Below, in pieces: positions 34,330 to 43,412 of a stretch of 64,000 nt of DNA. The translations under genes and the position numbers were made by a program. Position 1 is the first letter of the stretch, and each line of letters opens with the position of its first letter. Source of the stretch: Methanomethylovorans sp041447285. GTDB lineage: Archaea; Halobacteriota; Methanosarcinia; Methanosarcinales; Methanosarcinaceae. Below the pieces are notes generated by a model. That model was not told the origin of the DNA. It searched no databases and saw only the letters and a program-made list of their open reading frames with translations. The stretch covers positions 1 through 64,000 of the forward strand of contig NZ_JBGMEB010000002.1 of the NCBI RefSeq assembly GCF_041447285.1, written 5' to 3'.

Positions 34330-35292
34330 TCAATGCTTTTTGTACTTTGTTTTCTCGTCAATGAGGCTTACAAACTCCTCTGGTCCAGCCATTTTATCCA
34401 GTTCTTTTTCTTCTATAAGAACTGTGTTCTCCACAGTTTCTGACTTGCTTGGACCTTTTATTATAAACACAGACCTTGTCTGTGTTACATAGGAGATGCT
34501 GCTCATCAGATCAGCTCTTTTTATCATCGCACTGCTGTAAGTGCTGACTCCTGTAAGCATTGTATCGTAGTTATCTTTGGATATTGCTTTGAAGGGTGCC
34601 TGTGATGTTGAAACCACCTGGTATCCAAGGGAATGAAGCATATCAAGAACGTTATCCTCTTGCGGGTATTTCTTTTCCTCAATTGGCATTGGCGGTTCCT
34701 TGAGTTTCTTTTCAAAAGCCTGCAGTATATCTATGGATTTTGCAAGTGCAACATCAAGCAGTTCTTCCAGGTGCAGCACTACATCTATTGATGCATCCAT
34801 TCCCCCTTCTTCGTATTTACTGATGGTTCTTCTGGATACTCCCAGTTCTGAAGCAAGGGTGCCCAGTGACATCGCCTGCTTTGTACGTGCTTCTTTCAGG
34901 ACATCACCATCTATCGAGACATACAGTCCTCCAGGTGCTGCGGATACAAGTGGAGGCACATTCTCCACAAAGTAATCATAAAGAGTCTGGACATTGACTG
35001 CAGGTATATCATATCTCATGTAGACTACGCTATCTTCAAGCATCTGGTCCCGGGTTTTAGCTCCCACCAGGATTGCTGATCCTCCTAGATATCTTGCAAG
35101 AGCTTTCATCTCATGAGCTGTTTCCTCGTTGAGCCCATCTATATTATACAATACTTTGCAAAAAAGAAGGATGTTGTCTTTCCTTGCAGCAAGATCGAAA
35201 CTCCGCGGTCTGATGTTACAGCGCTTTGAGACAATGAAGTTTGCCTGTCTCAGTACATCTACTATCTGATGTATGAGGATGTCTTTTGTCAT
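34330..35292 (-). CDS. Archaeal HTH transcriptional regulator (about 320 aa family)
   Basis: 320 residues. A C-terminally placed Cro/C1-type HTH lies at about residues 130-185 (LKEARTKQAMSLGTLASELGVSRRTISKYEEGGMDASIDVVLHLEEL), behind an alpha/beta N-terminal domain resembling a restriction-endonuclease-like fold (PRSFDLAARKDNILLFCKVLYNIDGL), and followed by a second alpha/beta region. This is the layout of a conserved euryarchaeal regulator family with no established target. Divergent from tiaS. Confidence 0.82.
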   Translation of the reverse strand: MTKDILIHQIVDVLRQANFIVSKRCNIRPRSFDLAARKDNILLFCKVLYNIDGLNEETAHEMKALARYLGGSAILVGAKTRDQMLEDSVVYMRYDIPAVNVQTLYDYFVENVPPLVSAAPGGLYVSIDGDVLKEARTKQAMSLGTLASELGVSRRTISKYEEGGMDASIDVVLHLEELLDVALAKSIDILQAFEKKLKEPPMPIEEKKYPQEDNVLDMLHSLGYQVVSTSQAPFKAISKDNYDTMLTGVSTYSSAMIKRADLMSSISYVTQTRSVFIIKGPSKSETVENTVLIEEKELDKMAGPEEFVSLIDEKTKYKKH

Positions 35293-35417
35293 GACAAAGA
35301 AATGATTGTTTGCGCATCTATATCTTTTTTACTCTTATCTATTACTTAACTCATCTTTCCTGCAGAAAACTTAATTGTATGCAACTCATCAGTAAGCCAA
35401 ATTATCAGGGTCATAAC

Positions 35418-36701
35418 ATGCTCATAGGTATAGATGATACAGATTCCAGGGAAGGCATGTGCACAACATATCTGGGAGCCCTTCTCATGGAAGAACTGAG
35501 GCAGTATGGTAGTATAATAGAACTCCCGGTGCTTGTTCGTCTCAATCCTACAATTCCTTACAAAACTAGAGGCAATGCGTGCGTGGGGATAAATATAGAC
35601 ACCTCTTGCCCGGATAAGGTAATAGAACACGTAATTTCGAGAGTTTCAACAATGGCTGCACTGGATTGTGACATGACAAATCCAGGAGTTGTATTTGTAC
35701 AGGATGATGAATATGAAAGTGTCCGAGATACCCTGGGCATTTTTTTCCAGCGTGCTGTAAGGGAAGTGATCTCAATTGAAGAAGCAAAATCCTTTATTGA
35801 GAAAACTGGCCTGAAATCTAAAGGTTTCAAAAATGGCAGAGGTCTAATAGGAGCCCTTGCAGCATGCGGTTCAATGTTGAATCCCGGCTGGGATCACACT
35901 TTCGAGTATCTGGCCTACAGGCAAAGAGAAAAATGGGGAACTCCCAGAAATGTGGATAAAGAAAGCTTCTTTAGAGCCGACAGTACCACTTATCCTGAAA
36001 CATGGGATACTATTGATGTTTATAATGAACTGGTGGTGTGTGTACCTCATTCTCCGGACCCGGTTCTTTATGGAATAAGAGGTAAAGATCCGGAAGTCGT
36101 AAAAAGAACAGCAGAAAAGCTATCTACAGAACCACTGGGAAGGTCATGCGTATACTGCACGAACCAGGGCACAGACATGCATCTAATTCCAGTTGACAGT
36201 ATATCCAAGATAAAGGAGATGCAGTCCTACATTGTATCAGGCATTGTGTCAGGTGATCCATTTACGATACCAGGAGGACATACTATCTTCTCTATATCAG
36301 ATAAGAGCGGTGCTTCTATAGAATGTGCTGCCTTTGAACCAACAAAGAACTTCAGATCATTGGTGCGCAAGCTCGTTCAAGGAGATATTGTTAAGATTTA
36401 TGGAAGTTTCATGAACAAAAGTCTGAACATTGAAAAGATGGAAATAGTTTCCCTTGCCCCTCTGGTAGCTTCCCATAACCCGGAATGTCCTTCATGCAGA
36501 AAAAGAATGGAATCAGCAGGTAAAGGGCAAGGATACAGGTGCAGGAAATGTGGTACTAAATCTTCGGTCTTGGTGCAGGTAGAAATGAAAAGAGATATAG
36601 AACCAGGTATATACGAGGTACCACCATGTGCCCGCAGACATCTAGCTAAACCACTTGTAAGATTCAAGGATCCTTCAGTAAAAATATTCCCATCCCGATG
36701 A
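35418..36701 (+). CDS. tiaS: TiaS, tRNA(Ile2) 2-agmatinylcytidine synthetase
   Basis: Modifies C34 of tRNA-Ile(CAU) with agmatine so that it reads AUA. From ATG 35418 (CAGGGT upstream) the protein begins MLIGIDDTDSREGMCTTYLG, the family start; an in-frame extension to 35310 is not family-like. Visible further: CGSMLNPGWDHTFEYLAYR, an OB-fold region (ASIECAAFEPTKNFRSLVRKLVQGDIVKIYGSF), and a C-terminal zinc ribbon (CPSCRKRMESAGKGQGYRCRKCG). 427 residues. Confidence 0.95.
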   Translation: MLIGIDDTDSREGMCTTYLGALLMEELRQYGSIIELPVLVRLNPTIPYKTRGNACVGINIDTSCPDKVIEHVISRVSTMAALDCDMTNPGVVFVQDDEYESVRDTLGIFFQRAVREVISIEEAKSFIEKTGLKSKGFKNGRGLIGALAACGSMLNPGWDHTFEYLAYRQREKWGTPRNVDKESFFRADSTTYPETWDTIDVYNELVVCVPHSPDPVLYGIRGKDPEVVKRTAEKLSTEPLGRSCVYCTNQGTDMHLIPVDSISKIKEMQSYIVSGIVSGDPFTIPGGHTIFSISDKSGASIECAAFEPTKNFRSLVRKLVQGDIVKIYGSFMNKSLNIEKMEIVSLAPLVASHNPECPSCRKRMESAGKGQGYRCRKCGTKSSVLVQVEMKRDIEPGIYEVPPCARRHLAKPLVRFKDPSVKIFPSR

Positions 36702-36703
36702 CA

Positions 36704-37483
36704 TTATCTTAAATGGCTAAGGTCTGCCACAGGTGAAGTTTTCAGTTTGTGCGCATTCATTTTTATCCTGCATATTACTGAATCGGCCTGTTCTTTTGTA
36801 ATACCCACAGTGTTCCGGGCAACATCAGGTGTTTCTCCTTCCAGCAGGAGGGAAAGGAACCTGTCCACTTCTTTATAAGTAATACCCAGTTCTTTTTCAT
36901 CCGTCTGTCCACTCCAAAGGCCGGCAGAAGGTGCTTTATTAACAATAGCTTCCGGAATTCCCATTAAGGCAGAAAGCTCTCTCACATCGGTCTTATACAT
37001 GTCTCCGATAGGAAGTATATCTACTCCTCCATCACCATGTTTTGTGAAATAGCCCAACAGCAGTTCAGTTTTATTTCCAGTACCGATGACAATTCTGTTG
37101 AATAAGTTAGCATGGTAATAAAGCACTGACATTCGGATGCGTGCCTTCAGATTCCCTTTGGCGTGGGGTGTAGCTTTCTTTCCATCCGGAATGTTCTCAA
37201 GGTAAGCAGTGAGCATCCCTGATATATCTATAGCTTTAAACTCTATGCCTAATCTATGAGCCACTTCAGTTGCATCAAGAACATCTTCAGCAGGTGTAAG
37301 ATTGAATTCCGGTAGGTGTATGCCTAGCACTTTATCCTTGCCGAGAGCCTCAACTGCTAAATATGCTACAAGTGCAGAGTCGATACCCCCACTGATACCA
37401 AGGACAGCTCCTTCAGCATTTGCTTCCCTTACTTTTTCCCTTATAAATTCAACAACTGCTTCTCTTACTTTTTCTGTTTCCAT
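36704..37483 (-). CDS. nadE: NH3-dependent NAD synthetase
   Basis: Amidates deamido-NAD to NAD. 259 residues; the PP-loop SGGIDSALVAYL at about residues 31-42, TGNKTELLLGYFTKHGDGGVDILPIGDMYKTDVREL and PSAGLWSGQTDEKELG are diagnostic. There is no glutaminase domain, so ammonia is the nitrogen donor. Convergent with tiaS with only 2 nt between stops. Confidence 0.97.
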   Translation of the reverse strand: METEKVREAVVEFIREKVREANAEGAVLGISGGIDSALVAYLAVEALGKDKVLGIHLPEFNLTPAEDVLDATEVAHRLGIEFKAIDISGMLTAYLENIPDGKKATPHAKGNLKARIRMSVLYYHANLFNRIVIGTGNKTELLLGYFTKHGDGGVDILPIGDMYKTDVRELSALMGIPEAIVNKAPSAGLWSGQTDEKELGITYKEVDRFLSLLLEGETPDVARNTVGITKEQADSVICRIKMNAHKLKTSPVADLSHLR

Positions 37484-37608
37484 GTTCCTGTCCTCTGTAG
37501 TGGCTTAAGTGAAAATTCAATTCTATTTCTGTCCTTATTGCTACATCCTACTTAAATAAAGTATCCTGCTCAAAGGTTTAATCTATCTGGAAGTTGTAAC
37601 TCAGCCTC

Positions 37609-38088
37609 ATGCCTATTTATATAGCAGACTCTGCGGTATTCATCATGGGAAAGCCAGTTGATGCCATGTGCACCATTACTGTCCCTTCAGTGGTGGATGA
37701 GCTGAAAAGCAGTGAATCCCGGCTTCGCTTTGACCTTGCAAGGGAACTGGGTCTGTCAGTGGAATTGCCTTCTCAGGAGGCTCTCAACAGAGTTGCTGAG
37801 GTTTCCGGATTATCAAAGGACCATGAGGTATTATCCAGCACTGATATTGAAGTGCTTGCCAGGGCATATGACCGCAAGGAGGAAGCAGTGCTTCTTACAG
37901 ACGATTATGCAGTGCAGAACGTTGCCAGCATTTTGGGTATAAAAGTAGAGCCGGTAGTCCAAAAGAAGATAAAGGATGTGCTTATATGGCAGAAAGTTTG
38001 CATTGGATGTAAGCGAAAGTTCGATTCAGGTGATATCTGTCCTGTGTGTGGCTCTCCTATGAGAAAAGGACGCAAAAGAAAATTATAA
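37609..38088 (+). CDS. nob1: Nob1 rRNA maturation endonuclease
   Basis: PIN-domain endonuclease that trims the 3' end of 16S rRNA. 159 residues: acidic PIN residues in IADSAVFIMG, VPSVVDELKS, SSTDIEVLARAYD and LLTDDYAVQNVA, then a C-terminal zinc ribbon CIGCKRKFDSGDICPVCGSPM and a basic tail. Divergent from nadE; followed by gfcR after 80 nt. Confidence 0.94.
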   Translation: MPIYIADSAVFIMGKPVDAMCTITVPSVVDELKSSESRLRFDLARELGLSVELPSQEALNRVAEVSGLSKDHEVLSSTDIEVLARAYDRKEEAVLLTDDYAVQNVASILGIKVEPVVQKKIKDVLIWQKVCIGCKRKFDSGDICPVCGSPMRKGRKRKL

Positions 38089-38169
38089 CAATACTTGTAT
38101 ATGTAGTAATGACGTCTTTATAGAATATCTTATAGAATACCCGTTAAGAAGATCACAGGCAGGGATCAC

Positions 38170-38781
38170 ATGAAGAATATAGAGAATTTGATTCAGAAAG
38201 CAGTGGAGTTACAGTCCAACGGGCTTACCTCAAGACAAATAGCAGATGAGCTTAACGTTTCCAGGGATACTGTGACATGGCTTCTCACCCGTGCAAAGAA
38301 AGATGTAAGCACTCCAGCACCCAAGGACATTTCCGTCAACTGGGTCAACATCGGAAAGAACGCTTACAGGCTGCGTAATATCTCAAAAGTTCTCTGCGAT
38401 ATGGCATTGGAAACATTAGAGCAAACTGACGATGACGTTGATCTCATTGTTGGTATTGGTCTTAGCGGTGTGCCGCTTGCAAGCCTTATGGCAGAAGAGT
38501 TTGGTACCGACCTTGCAGTATTCCATACGCATTATGATCCGGCTGATGACAAGCATCTAAAAGGTGATTTCAGCGGTAATTTCAGTTCTGTGAAGGGTAA
38601 AAAATGTGTCATAGTGGATGATGTCATCACAAGCGGCTATACTATGATGGAAGTCATAAAACGCCTGCGGGAAGAAGATTGCAAACCCGTGGCAATAGCA
38701 GTTCTGGTAGACAAGAAAGGCGCTGAACTAATCTCTGATGTGCCTGTAAGGCCATTGGTTCGTATAGTCCGTGTGGACTGA
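38170..38781 (+). CDS. gfcR: GfcR-like regulator (HTH plus PRTase domain)
   Basis: 203 residues: an N-terminal helix-turn-helix (GLTSRQIADELNVSRDTVTWLLTRAKK) fused to an orotate-phosphoribosyltransferase-like domain with the PRPP loop CVIVDDVITSGYTM. Family members act as archaeal transcription regulators sensing a sugar-phosphate or PRPP-type ligand (GfcR in haloarchaea activates glycolytic genes). The targets in this organism are unknown. ATG preceded by AGGCAGGGATCAC. Confidence 0.88.
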   Translation: MKNIENLIQKAVELQSNGLTSRQIADELNVSRDTVTWLLTRAKKDVSTPAPKDISVNWVNIGKNAYRLRNISKVLCDMALETLEQTDDDVDLIVGIGLSGVPLASLMAEEFGTDLAVFHTHYDPADDKHLKGDFSGNFSSVKGKKCVIVDDVITSGYTMMEVIKRLREEDCKPVAIAVLVDKKGAELISDVPVRPLVRIVRVD

Positions 38782-38834
38782 TAGATCCAATAATAAGTAA
38801 AATATTCAAAAATAAATGCAGTTGGAAGGGATCT

Positions 38835-40958
38835 CTATTCCACTTCCGCTGCTCCGATCTTTTCTGCAAGTTTTGCCAGTACCTGGCTGCGCATTCCTTC
38901 TACAAATTTTATACTGCCTACCACAAGGTGTCCTCCACCGTTTACGCCACCACCTTCGATCTCATCATGAAGTTCTCTGACCATTTTTGGTATGTTCATC
39001 TTAACGTATTTTGAGCGGATGACAGCAAAGTCAGGGCCATATCCCAGAGTAACAACTGGCTGACCTTCGTATTTCCGACAAAGTCTATCATGGACCTCAC
39101 CCGATGTTTTCCCAGGTGGGGGGAACGTAAATTTGTGAGCGAAGTTCTCTACGTCCAAAACGTTAAGTATAGCACCATTTGGAAGTTTCTGGGCTTTTAC
39201 ATGTGCCATGCAGGCTTCAAGTTGCTCGTTGATCATACCGTTGGCTTGTTCGCAGAACAGGCTGACAAGTTTCTTATGGGTGTTATGGTCTCCCATCTCA
39301 AGTATATCATCAATTATTCCTTTTCCACTGCTGAATTTGAGCCAATATGCAGCATAGTCTAATGATAGTGCCATATCTTTCAGGTCTTGCAACGAGTATC
39401 TGTCAGATACAAGCTTTATGTAATCCCTTGCTTCTTCCGAATCCGCACGGTCACCCACTCCTGCAACAGCAGGAAGGTGCAGGATCTCTGTCTCAACATC
39501 CGGGTTTATCATGCGGGCAACTTCAGTACAGAGCATCCCTGCAGTAATACTGTAATCCCCGCCAACATGTGCCGGATTGACATGAGCTTTCAGGAATTCA
39601 TCGACTTCCTTGTCAGGGTGGTGATGGTCCACTACAACCATGTCTATATTATATACCTTGGCTATTCTGAAAGAAGGCAGGTCCTCCAATGTGGAACCGT
39701 TATCCACGCTCACTACGAGAGGCATTTTTTGCCCATGCCTGACAGCATCTTCCAGAGCAAAGGATAAGTCTCTGGTCACATCTGTCAATTCGTAGAACGG
39801 AGCCTTTGAAGGAGCTCTTTTGTAGAAATAATACTCTCCGTCTGATCCATTCACTTCTTTTATGAGAGGCAGGATAGCCCTCTCAATGGCAACTGCTGCA
39901 GTCATGCCATCTGCATCGGCATGGTGTCTCAGTAGAATGGGTTTGGACTTAATGACTGCTTTACGTATCTCCTTTGCGACCGCTTTCATGGCCGGTCTGA
40001 GCTTTTCCAGTATGTCGCTCTTAACCAGGAACTCAATCTCATGTGGCTCAGCTCTGTTGTCAATTGCATTTTCTATGCGTGTTCTTATAGCAGTTTCCTT
40101 TTCTCCGATCAGCCGTTTCATACTGCGGACTTCAAGCTGAACGTTCTCTCCTCTAAGCTGTACTTCCCCGGTAACAGATACTATCATATCAGCATCTATG
40201 TGAGGATATGCTCTCTCTCCGGCACTTTCAAAGGCTGCAGCAGATATCTGGCCGGTCTCGTCATCAATGGTAAATATGGTAGGGCCTGCTGTTTGTTTTA
40301 CCTGTATTACCTCTCCATGGACTCTTACTGTCTTACCTACGTTTTCAGAGAGTTTGGAGGAGTTAAGCTCTGGAAGCTCTTTTTCAAGTTCCACGGTTTG
40401 ATATGTGCTGATATTCCTAGGTAGTAGGTCCAATTTGTTATTGTTCCTTATTTCCTTCACACTAATAACGAGGTTGTCTCCGATCTTTGGAGTTTCCTTT
40501 ATATTGCTCGAATGGATAAGCCCTCTCAGTTTTGAATTGATATCTACAAAAGTCCCAAATGTAACGTTGCTGTTGACAACACAATGATATAGCTTTCCGA
40601 TCTCTATCTCGTCGATAGTGCAAGAATCATCAAGCTTGTAAACTACCTGTTTCTTGCTGCAGCTTTCACACACTTCTTCTCCGTCTACAAGCTTGTCTAT
40701 GGGTGAACCGCATGTTTTACAAGAGTAGAGGACACCCTTTCCTTTACATGCCTTGCAAGCATCTTTTTCTTCCATCTCTCCGGTTCCACCGCATTTTAGA
40801 CATGCTGAGCCACTACTAAGGAAATTTGAAACATCTTTTTCAGAGAGTTTCATAAAGTCTATTGATTTGGATTTCCCGCTTCCTTTACATTCCGGGCATT
40901 TCTTCGAGGAGGTAACAATGTATCCCTTTCCCTCGCACTCTGGACATCTTTCACTCAT
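38835..40958 (-). CDS. Archaeal RecJ-like DHH nuclease with DnaJ zinc finger and OB fold
   Basis: About 707 residues from ATG 40958, chosen because the conserved zinc finger starts immediately (MSERCPECEGKG); 40 upstream codons are open but unlike the family. Order: four CxxCxGxG DnaJ-type zinc motifs, a CxxC ribbon, an S1-like RNA-binding region, an OB fold (VRVHGEVIQVKQTAGPTIFTIDDETGQ), the DHH phosphoesterase core (HHADADGMTAAVAIERA, VVDHHHPDKE) and DHHA1 (GGGVNGGGHLVVGS). Likely a single-strand exonuclease in DNA replication/repair, or RNA turnover. Confidence 0.88.
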   Translation of the reverse strand: MSERCPECEGKGYIVTSSKKCPECKGSGKSKSIDFMKLSEKDVSNFLSSGSACLKCGGTGEMEEKDACKACKGKGVLYSCKTCGSPIDKLVDGEEVCESCSKKQVVYKLDDSCTIDEIEIGKLYHCVVNSNVTFGTFVDINSKLRGLIHSSNIKETPKIGDNLVISVKEIRNNNKLDLLPRNISTYQTVELEKELPELNSSKLSENVGKTVRVHGEVIQVKQTAGPTIFTIDDETGQISAAAFESAGERAYPHIDADMIVSVTGEVQLRGENVQLEVRSMKRLIGEKETAIRTRIENAIDNRAEPHEIEFLVKSDILEKLRPAMKAVAKEIRKAVIKSKPILLRHHADADGMTAAVAIERAILPLIKEVNGSDGEYYFYKRAPSKAPFYELTDVTRDLSFALEDAVRHGQKMPLVVSVDNGSTLEDLPSFRIAKVYNIDMVVVDHHHPDKEVDEFLKAHVNPAHVGGDYSITAGMLCTEVARMINPDVETEILHLPAVAGVGDRADSEEARDYIKLVSDRYSLQDLKDMALSLDYAAYWLKFSSGKGIIDDILEMGDHNTHKKLVSLFCEQANGMINEQLEACMAHVKAQKLPNGAILNVLDVENFAHKFTFPPPGKTSGEVHDRLCRKYEGQPVVTLGYGPDFAVIRSKYVKMNIPKMVRELHDEIEGGGVNGGGHLVVGSIKFVEGMRSQVLAKLAEKIGAAEVE

Positions 40959-41304
40959 TTTATCATGCCTTAAATGTAATATGTGGGATTTATGTCTTTG
41001 GTTTCCAGCCGTATAAAGTATGTCAAAAATCGATATCAAGCTACACTTGATACAATTTGAGTTAGTTTGTAATTTCACACCACAAAATCAATCAGATTAA
41101 TAAACCATAAAATCCTCTTATTACTTGTTGGGTCTGAAATACAAGGAAAATGTTTGCTTTCATGCTCTATCCATCCCCTCGAAAAACGGTTCGGACCCAA
41201 ACTCCTTTCTACCATTTTATCTACAACCAGCATTAAGTTTTTAACATGTAGTGACCCTTTATTTATATGAAATCAGTAATTTCACTGATTGAAAGGGAGG
41301 TACT
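40959..41304. promoter_or_regulatory. Divergent intergenic region with stomatin promoter
   Basis: No gene is seen. A TATA-like box TTTATTTATATG (about 41257-41269) is followed immediately by a perfect inverted repeat AATCAGT-N6-ACTGATT (41271-41290), then the ribosome-binding site GGGAGGT (41294-41300). The repeat covers the predicted transcript start and could be an operator or a 5' mRNA hairpin. Confidence 0.45.
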
Positions 41305-42075
41305 ATGGCTTTATTCGATTTTCTTTTTCCATTACTTATCGTAGCAATCTTTATTTTATCAAAAGCGATCAAGATCGTTAATGAATATGAACGCGTTGTT
41401 ATTTTTCGTTTAGGACGGCTAAGCGGTATCAAAGGTCCGGGCCTGTTTTTCATAATACCTGTCATAGATACGGTGGTGAAAATTGATCTGCGTGTGGTTA
41501 CCATCGATGTGCCCAAGCAGAATGTGATTACCAAGGATAATGTGACAGTGGACGTGGATGCTATCGTGTATTATAAGGTAGTGGACCCCTCTTCTGCTGT
41601 CAATGAAGTGGAAAATTACAGGTACGCTACTTCAACTTTGTCCCAGACTACATTACGTGATGTGATAGGTCAGATTGAACTTGATGAACTCCTTTCCAAT
41701 AGGGAGGAGATCAATAAGGATATCCAGGAAATGCTGGATGTAGCTACTGATCCATGGGGTATAAAGGTTACAGGAGTTACCCTCAGAGATGTGAAAATAG
41801 ATGATACTATGCTGCGTGCCATTGCAAAGCAGGCTGAGGCAGAGCGTGAGAAACGTGCACGTATCATTCTTTCAGAGGGGGAGTTCATAGCTGCTGAAAA
41901 GATGAAGGAAGCTGCACAGTTATACCAAGATATGCCTGCGGGACTTAAACTGCGTGAATTGCAGACCATATCCGAAGTTGCGAGGGAGAAGAACCTGATA
42001 GTTATTTCCAGTTCTATGGAAATTGGGGGGATAGCGGCTATGTCGAAGGCGTTCAGCGAGAAGAACAAGAGCTGA
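41305..42075 (+). CDS. Stomatin/prohibitin-like SPFH membrane protein
   Basis: 256 residues: one N-terminal membrane helix (LLIVAIFILSKAIKIV), then the SPFH domain (NEYERVVIFRLGRLSGIKGPGLFFIIPVIDTVVKIDLR) and a helical coiled-coil tail (KQAEAEREKRARIILSEGEFIAAEKMKEAAQLY). Paired with the NfeD-type protease gene 13 nt downstream, an arrangement in which the protease cleaves stomatin's C-terminal region. Membrane quality control or microdomain scaffold. Confidence 0.94.
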   Translation: MALFDFLFPLLIVAIFILSKAIKIVNEYERVVIFRLGRLSGIKGPGLFFIIPVIDTVVKIDLRVVTIDVPKQNVITKDNVTVDVDAIVYYKVVDPSSAVNEVENYRYATSTLSQTTLRDVIGQIELDELLSNREEINKDIQEMLDVATDPWGIKVTGVTLRDVKIDDTMLRAIAKQAEAEREKRARIILSEGEFIAAEKMKEAAQLYQDMPAGLKLRELQTISEVAREKNLIVISSSMEIGGIAAMSKAFSEKNKS

Positions 42076-42088
42076 AGGAAAGATCAGG

Positions 42089-43399
42089 ATGGTATCCAGG
42101 TTTGGATTCTCTTTTTTCCTTTTTTTCTTTTTGTTGTGCTGCACACCCTGTGCCTCTGCGGAACAGGTATTGGTGTTGCAGATAGAGGATTCCATAACTC
42201 CTGCATCGGATGACATTTTAGCTGATGCTATTGCTTTTGCCGAAGAAGGTGATTATCAGGCTTTGGTGATTACTCTCAACACGCCTGGCGGTGTAGTGGA
42301 TGCGACCCTCAATATGATGGAACAAATAGCTAACACTGATGTGCCTGTGATCGGTTACGTGTATCCGGAAGGTACTAAGTCGTGGTCTGCTGGTACTCTT
42401 CTCCTTATTAGCACGGATGTAGCAGCAATGGCTCCTTTTACAGTTATAGGCTCGGCTCAGCCTGTCACAATAACTCCTTCAGGTTCAGAACCCATAAACG
42501 ATTCCAAGGTAGTGAACGCTCTAGTTGCAACAGCACAGGAAAATGCCCGCAAATACGGGCGCAATGAAACTGCTGCAGGACTATTCATTACTGAAAATCT
42601 CAATTTGAATCCTGAAAAAGCCCTGGAATATGGAGTAATAGAATACGTAGCTTCAGATCTCAATGACCTGCTGGACCAGGTCGATGGACAGGAAATCAAG
42701 GGTCGGGAACTTAAGACCAGAGATGCAAGTATAGTTTTCTATGAACCATCCTTAAGGCTTTCTTTCCTGGACATAATTTCAGATCCTATCATTTCCTCCT
42801 TGTTACTGTTGCTTGGTATATACGCTTTAATATTAGGTCTCTCTCATCCAGGGGTCGGAGGAGAAGTATTTGGTCTTATATCTATATCCTTAGGGCTTGT
42901 AGGTACGGGTTTCGATGTTAATATCGCATCAATATTCCTTATACTGGTAGGTGTCGCATTGATCATAATAGAGTTCCAGTCTCCGGGTTTCGGGGTTTTC
43001 GGTATTGCAGGGCTTGTATGCATAGTTGTAGGCAGTGTACTGCTTGCACCAACAGATTTTCCACGAAATTATACGCCAGCTGAATTCCAGCAGACCATCT
43101 TGCTTTCTGTTGTAGCCCCGACCATCGCTATTGGTGCTTTTTTGTTGTTTGTTCTGTATAAAATAGCAATTGTACGACACTCCAAACCTAAGTTCGGTGA
43201 GCTTTTAGGCGATATTGCTGTTGCACAGGACTCCTTTGTGCCCGGAGAGTTCGGATATGTGAGGCACAAAAGCGAAAACTGGAAAGCACGTTCCGGGGAA
43301 GCCATCGAAAAAGCGGACAAAGTGGAGATCCTGGAAAAGGATGGAACGGTTTTGATCGTAAAAAAGATTGATGAAATACAGCGTATTTCAGAAAAATGA
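42089..43399 (+). CDS. NfeD-family membrane serine protease
   Basis: 436 residues with a signal peptide ending CASA. The ClpP-like protease domain (LVITLNTPGGVVDATLNMMEQI, SWSAGTLLLISTDVAAM with nucleophile Ser in SAG, and Lys in PINDSKVVNALV) is followed by four to five membrane helices and a C-terminal NfeD OB-like domain (VAQDSFVPGEFGYVRHKSENWKARSGEAIEKADKVEIL). Partner of the stomatin upstream; probably degrades or trims membrane proteins on the extracytoplasmic side. Confidence 0.92.
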   Translation: MVSRFGFSFFLFFFLLCCTPCASAEQVLVLQIEDSITPASDDILADAIAFAEEGDYQALVITLNTPGGVVDATLNMMEQIANTDVPVIGYVYPEGTKSWSAGTLLLISTDVAAMAPFTVIGSAQPVTITPSGSEPINDSKVVNALVATAQENARKYGRNETAAGLFITENLNLNPEKALEYGVIEYVASDLNDLLDQVDGQEIKGRELKTRDASIVFYEPSLRLSFLDIISDPIISSLLLLLGIYALILGLSHPGVGGEVFGLISISLGLVGTGFDVNIASIFLILVGVALIIIEFQSPGFGVFGIAGLVCIVVGSVLLAPTDFPRNYTPAEFQQTILLSVVAPTIAIGAFLLFVLYKIAIVRHSKPKFGELLGDIAVAQDSFVPGEFGYVRHKSENWKARSGEAIEKADKVEILEKDGTVLIVKKIDEIQRISEK

Positions 43400-43412
43400 T
43401 CTGCTCTTTTAC

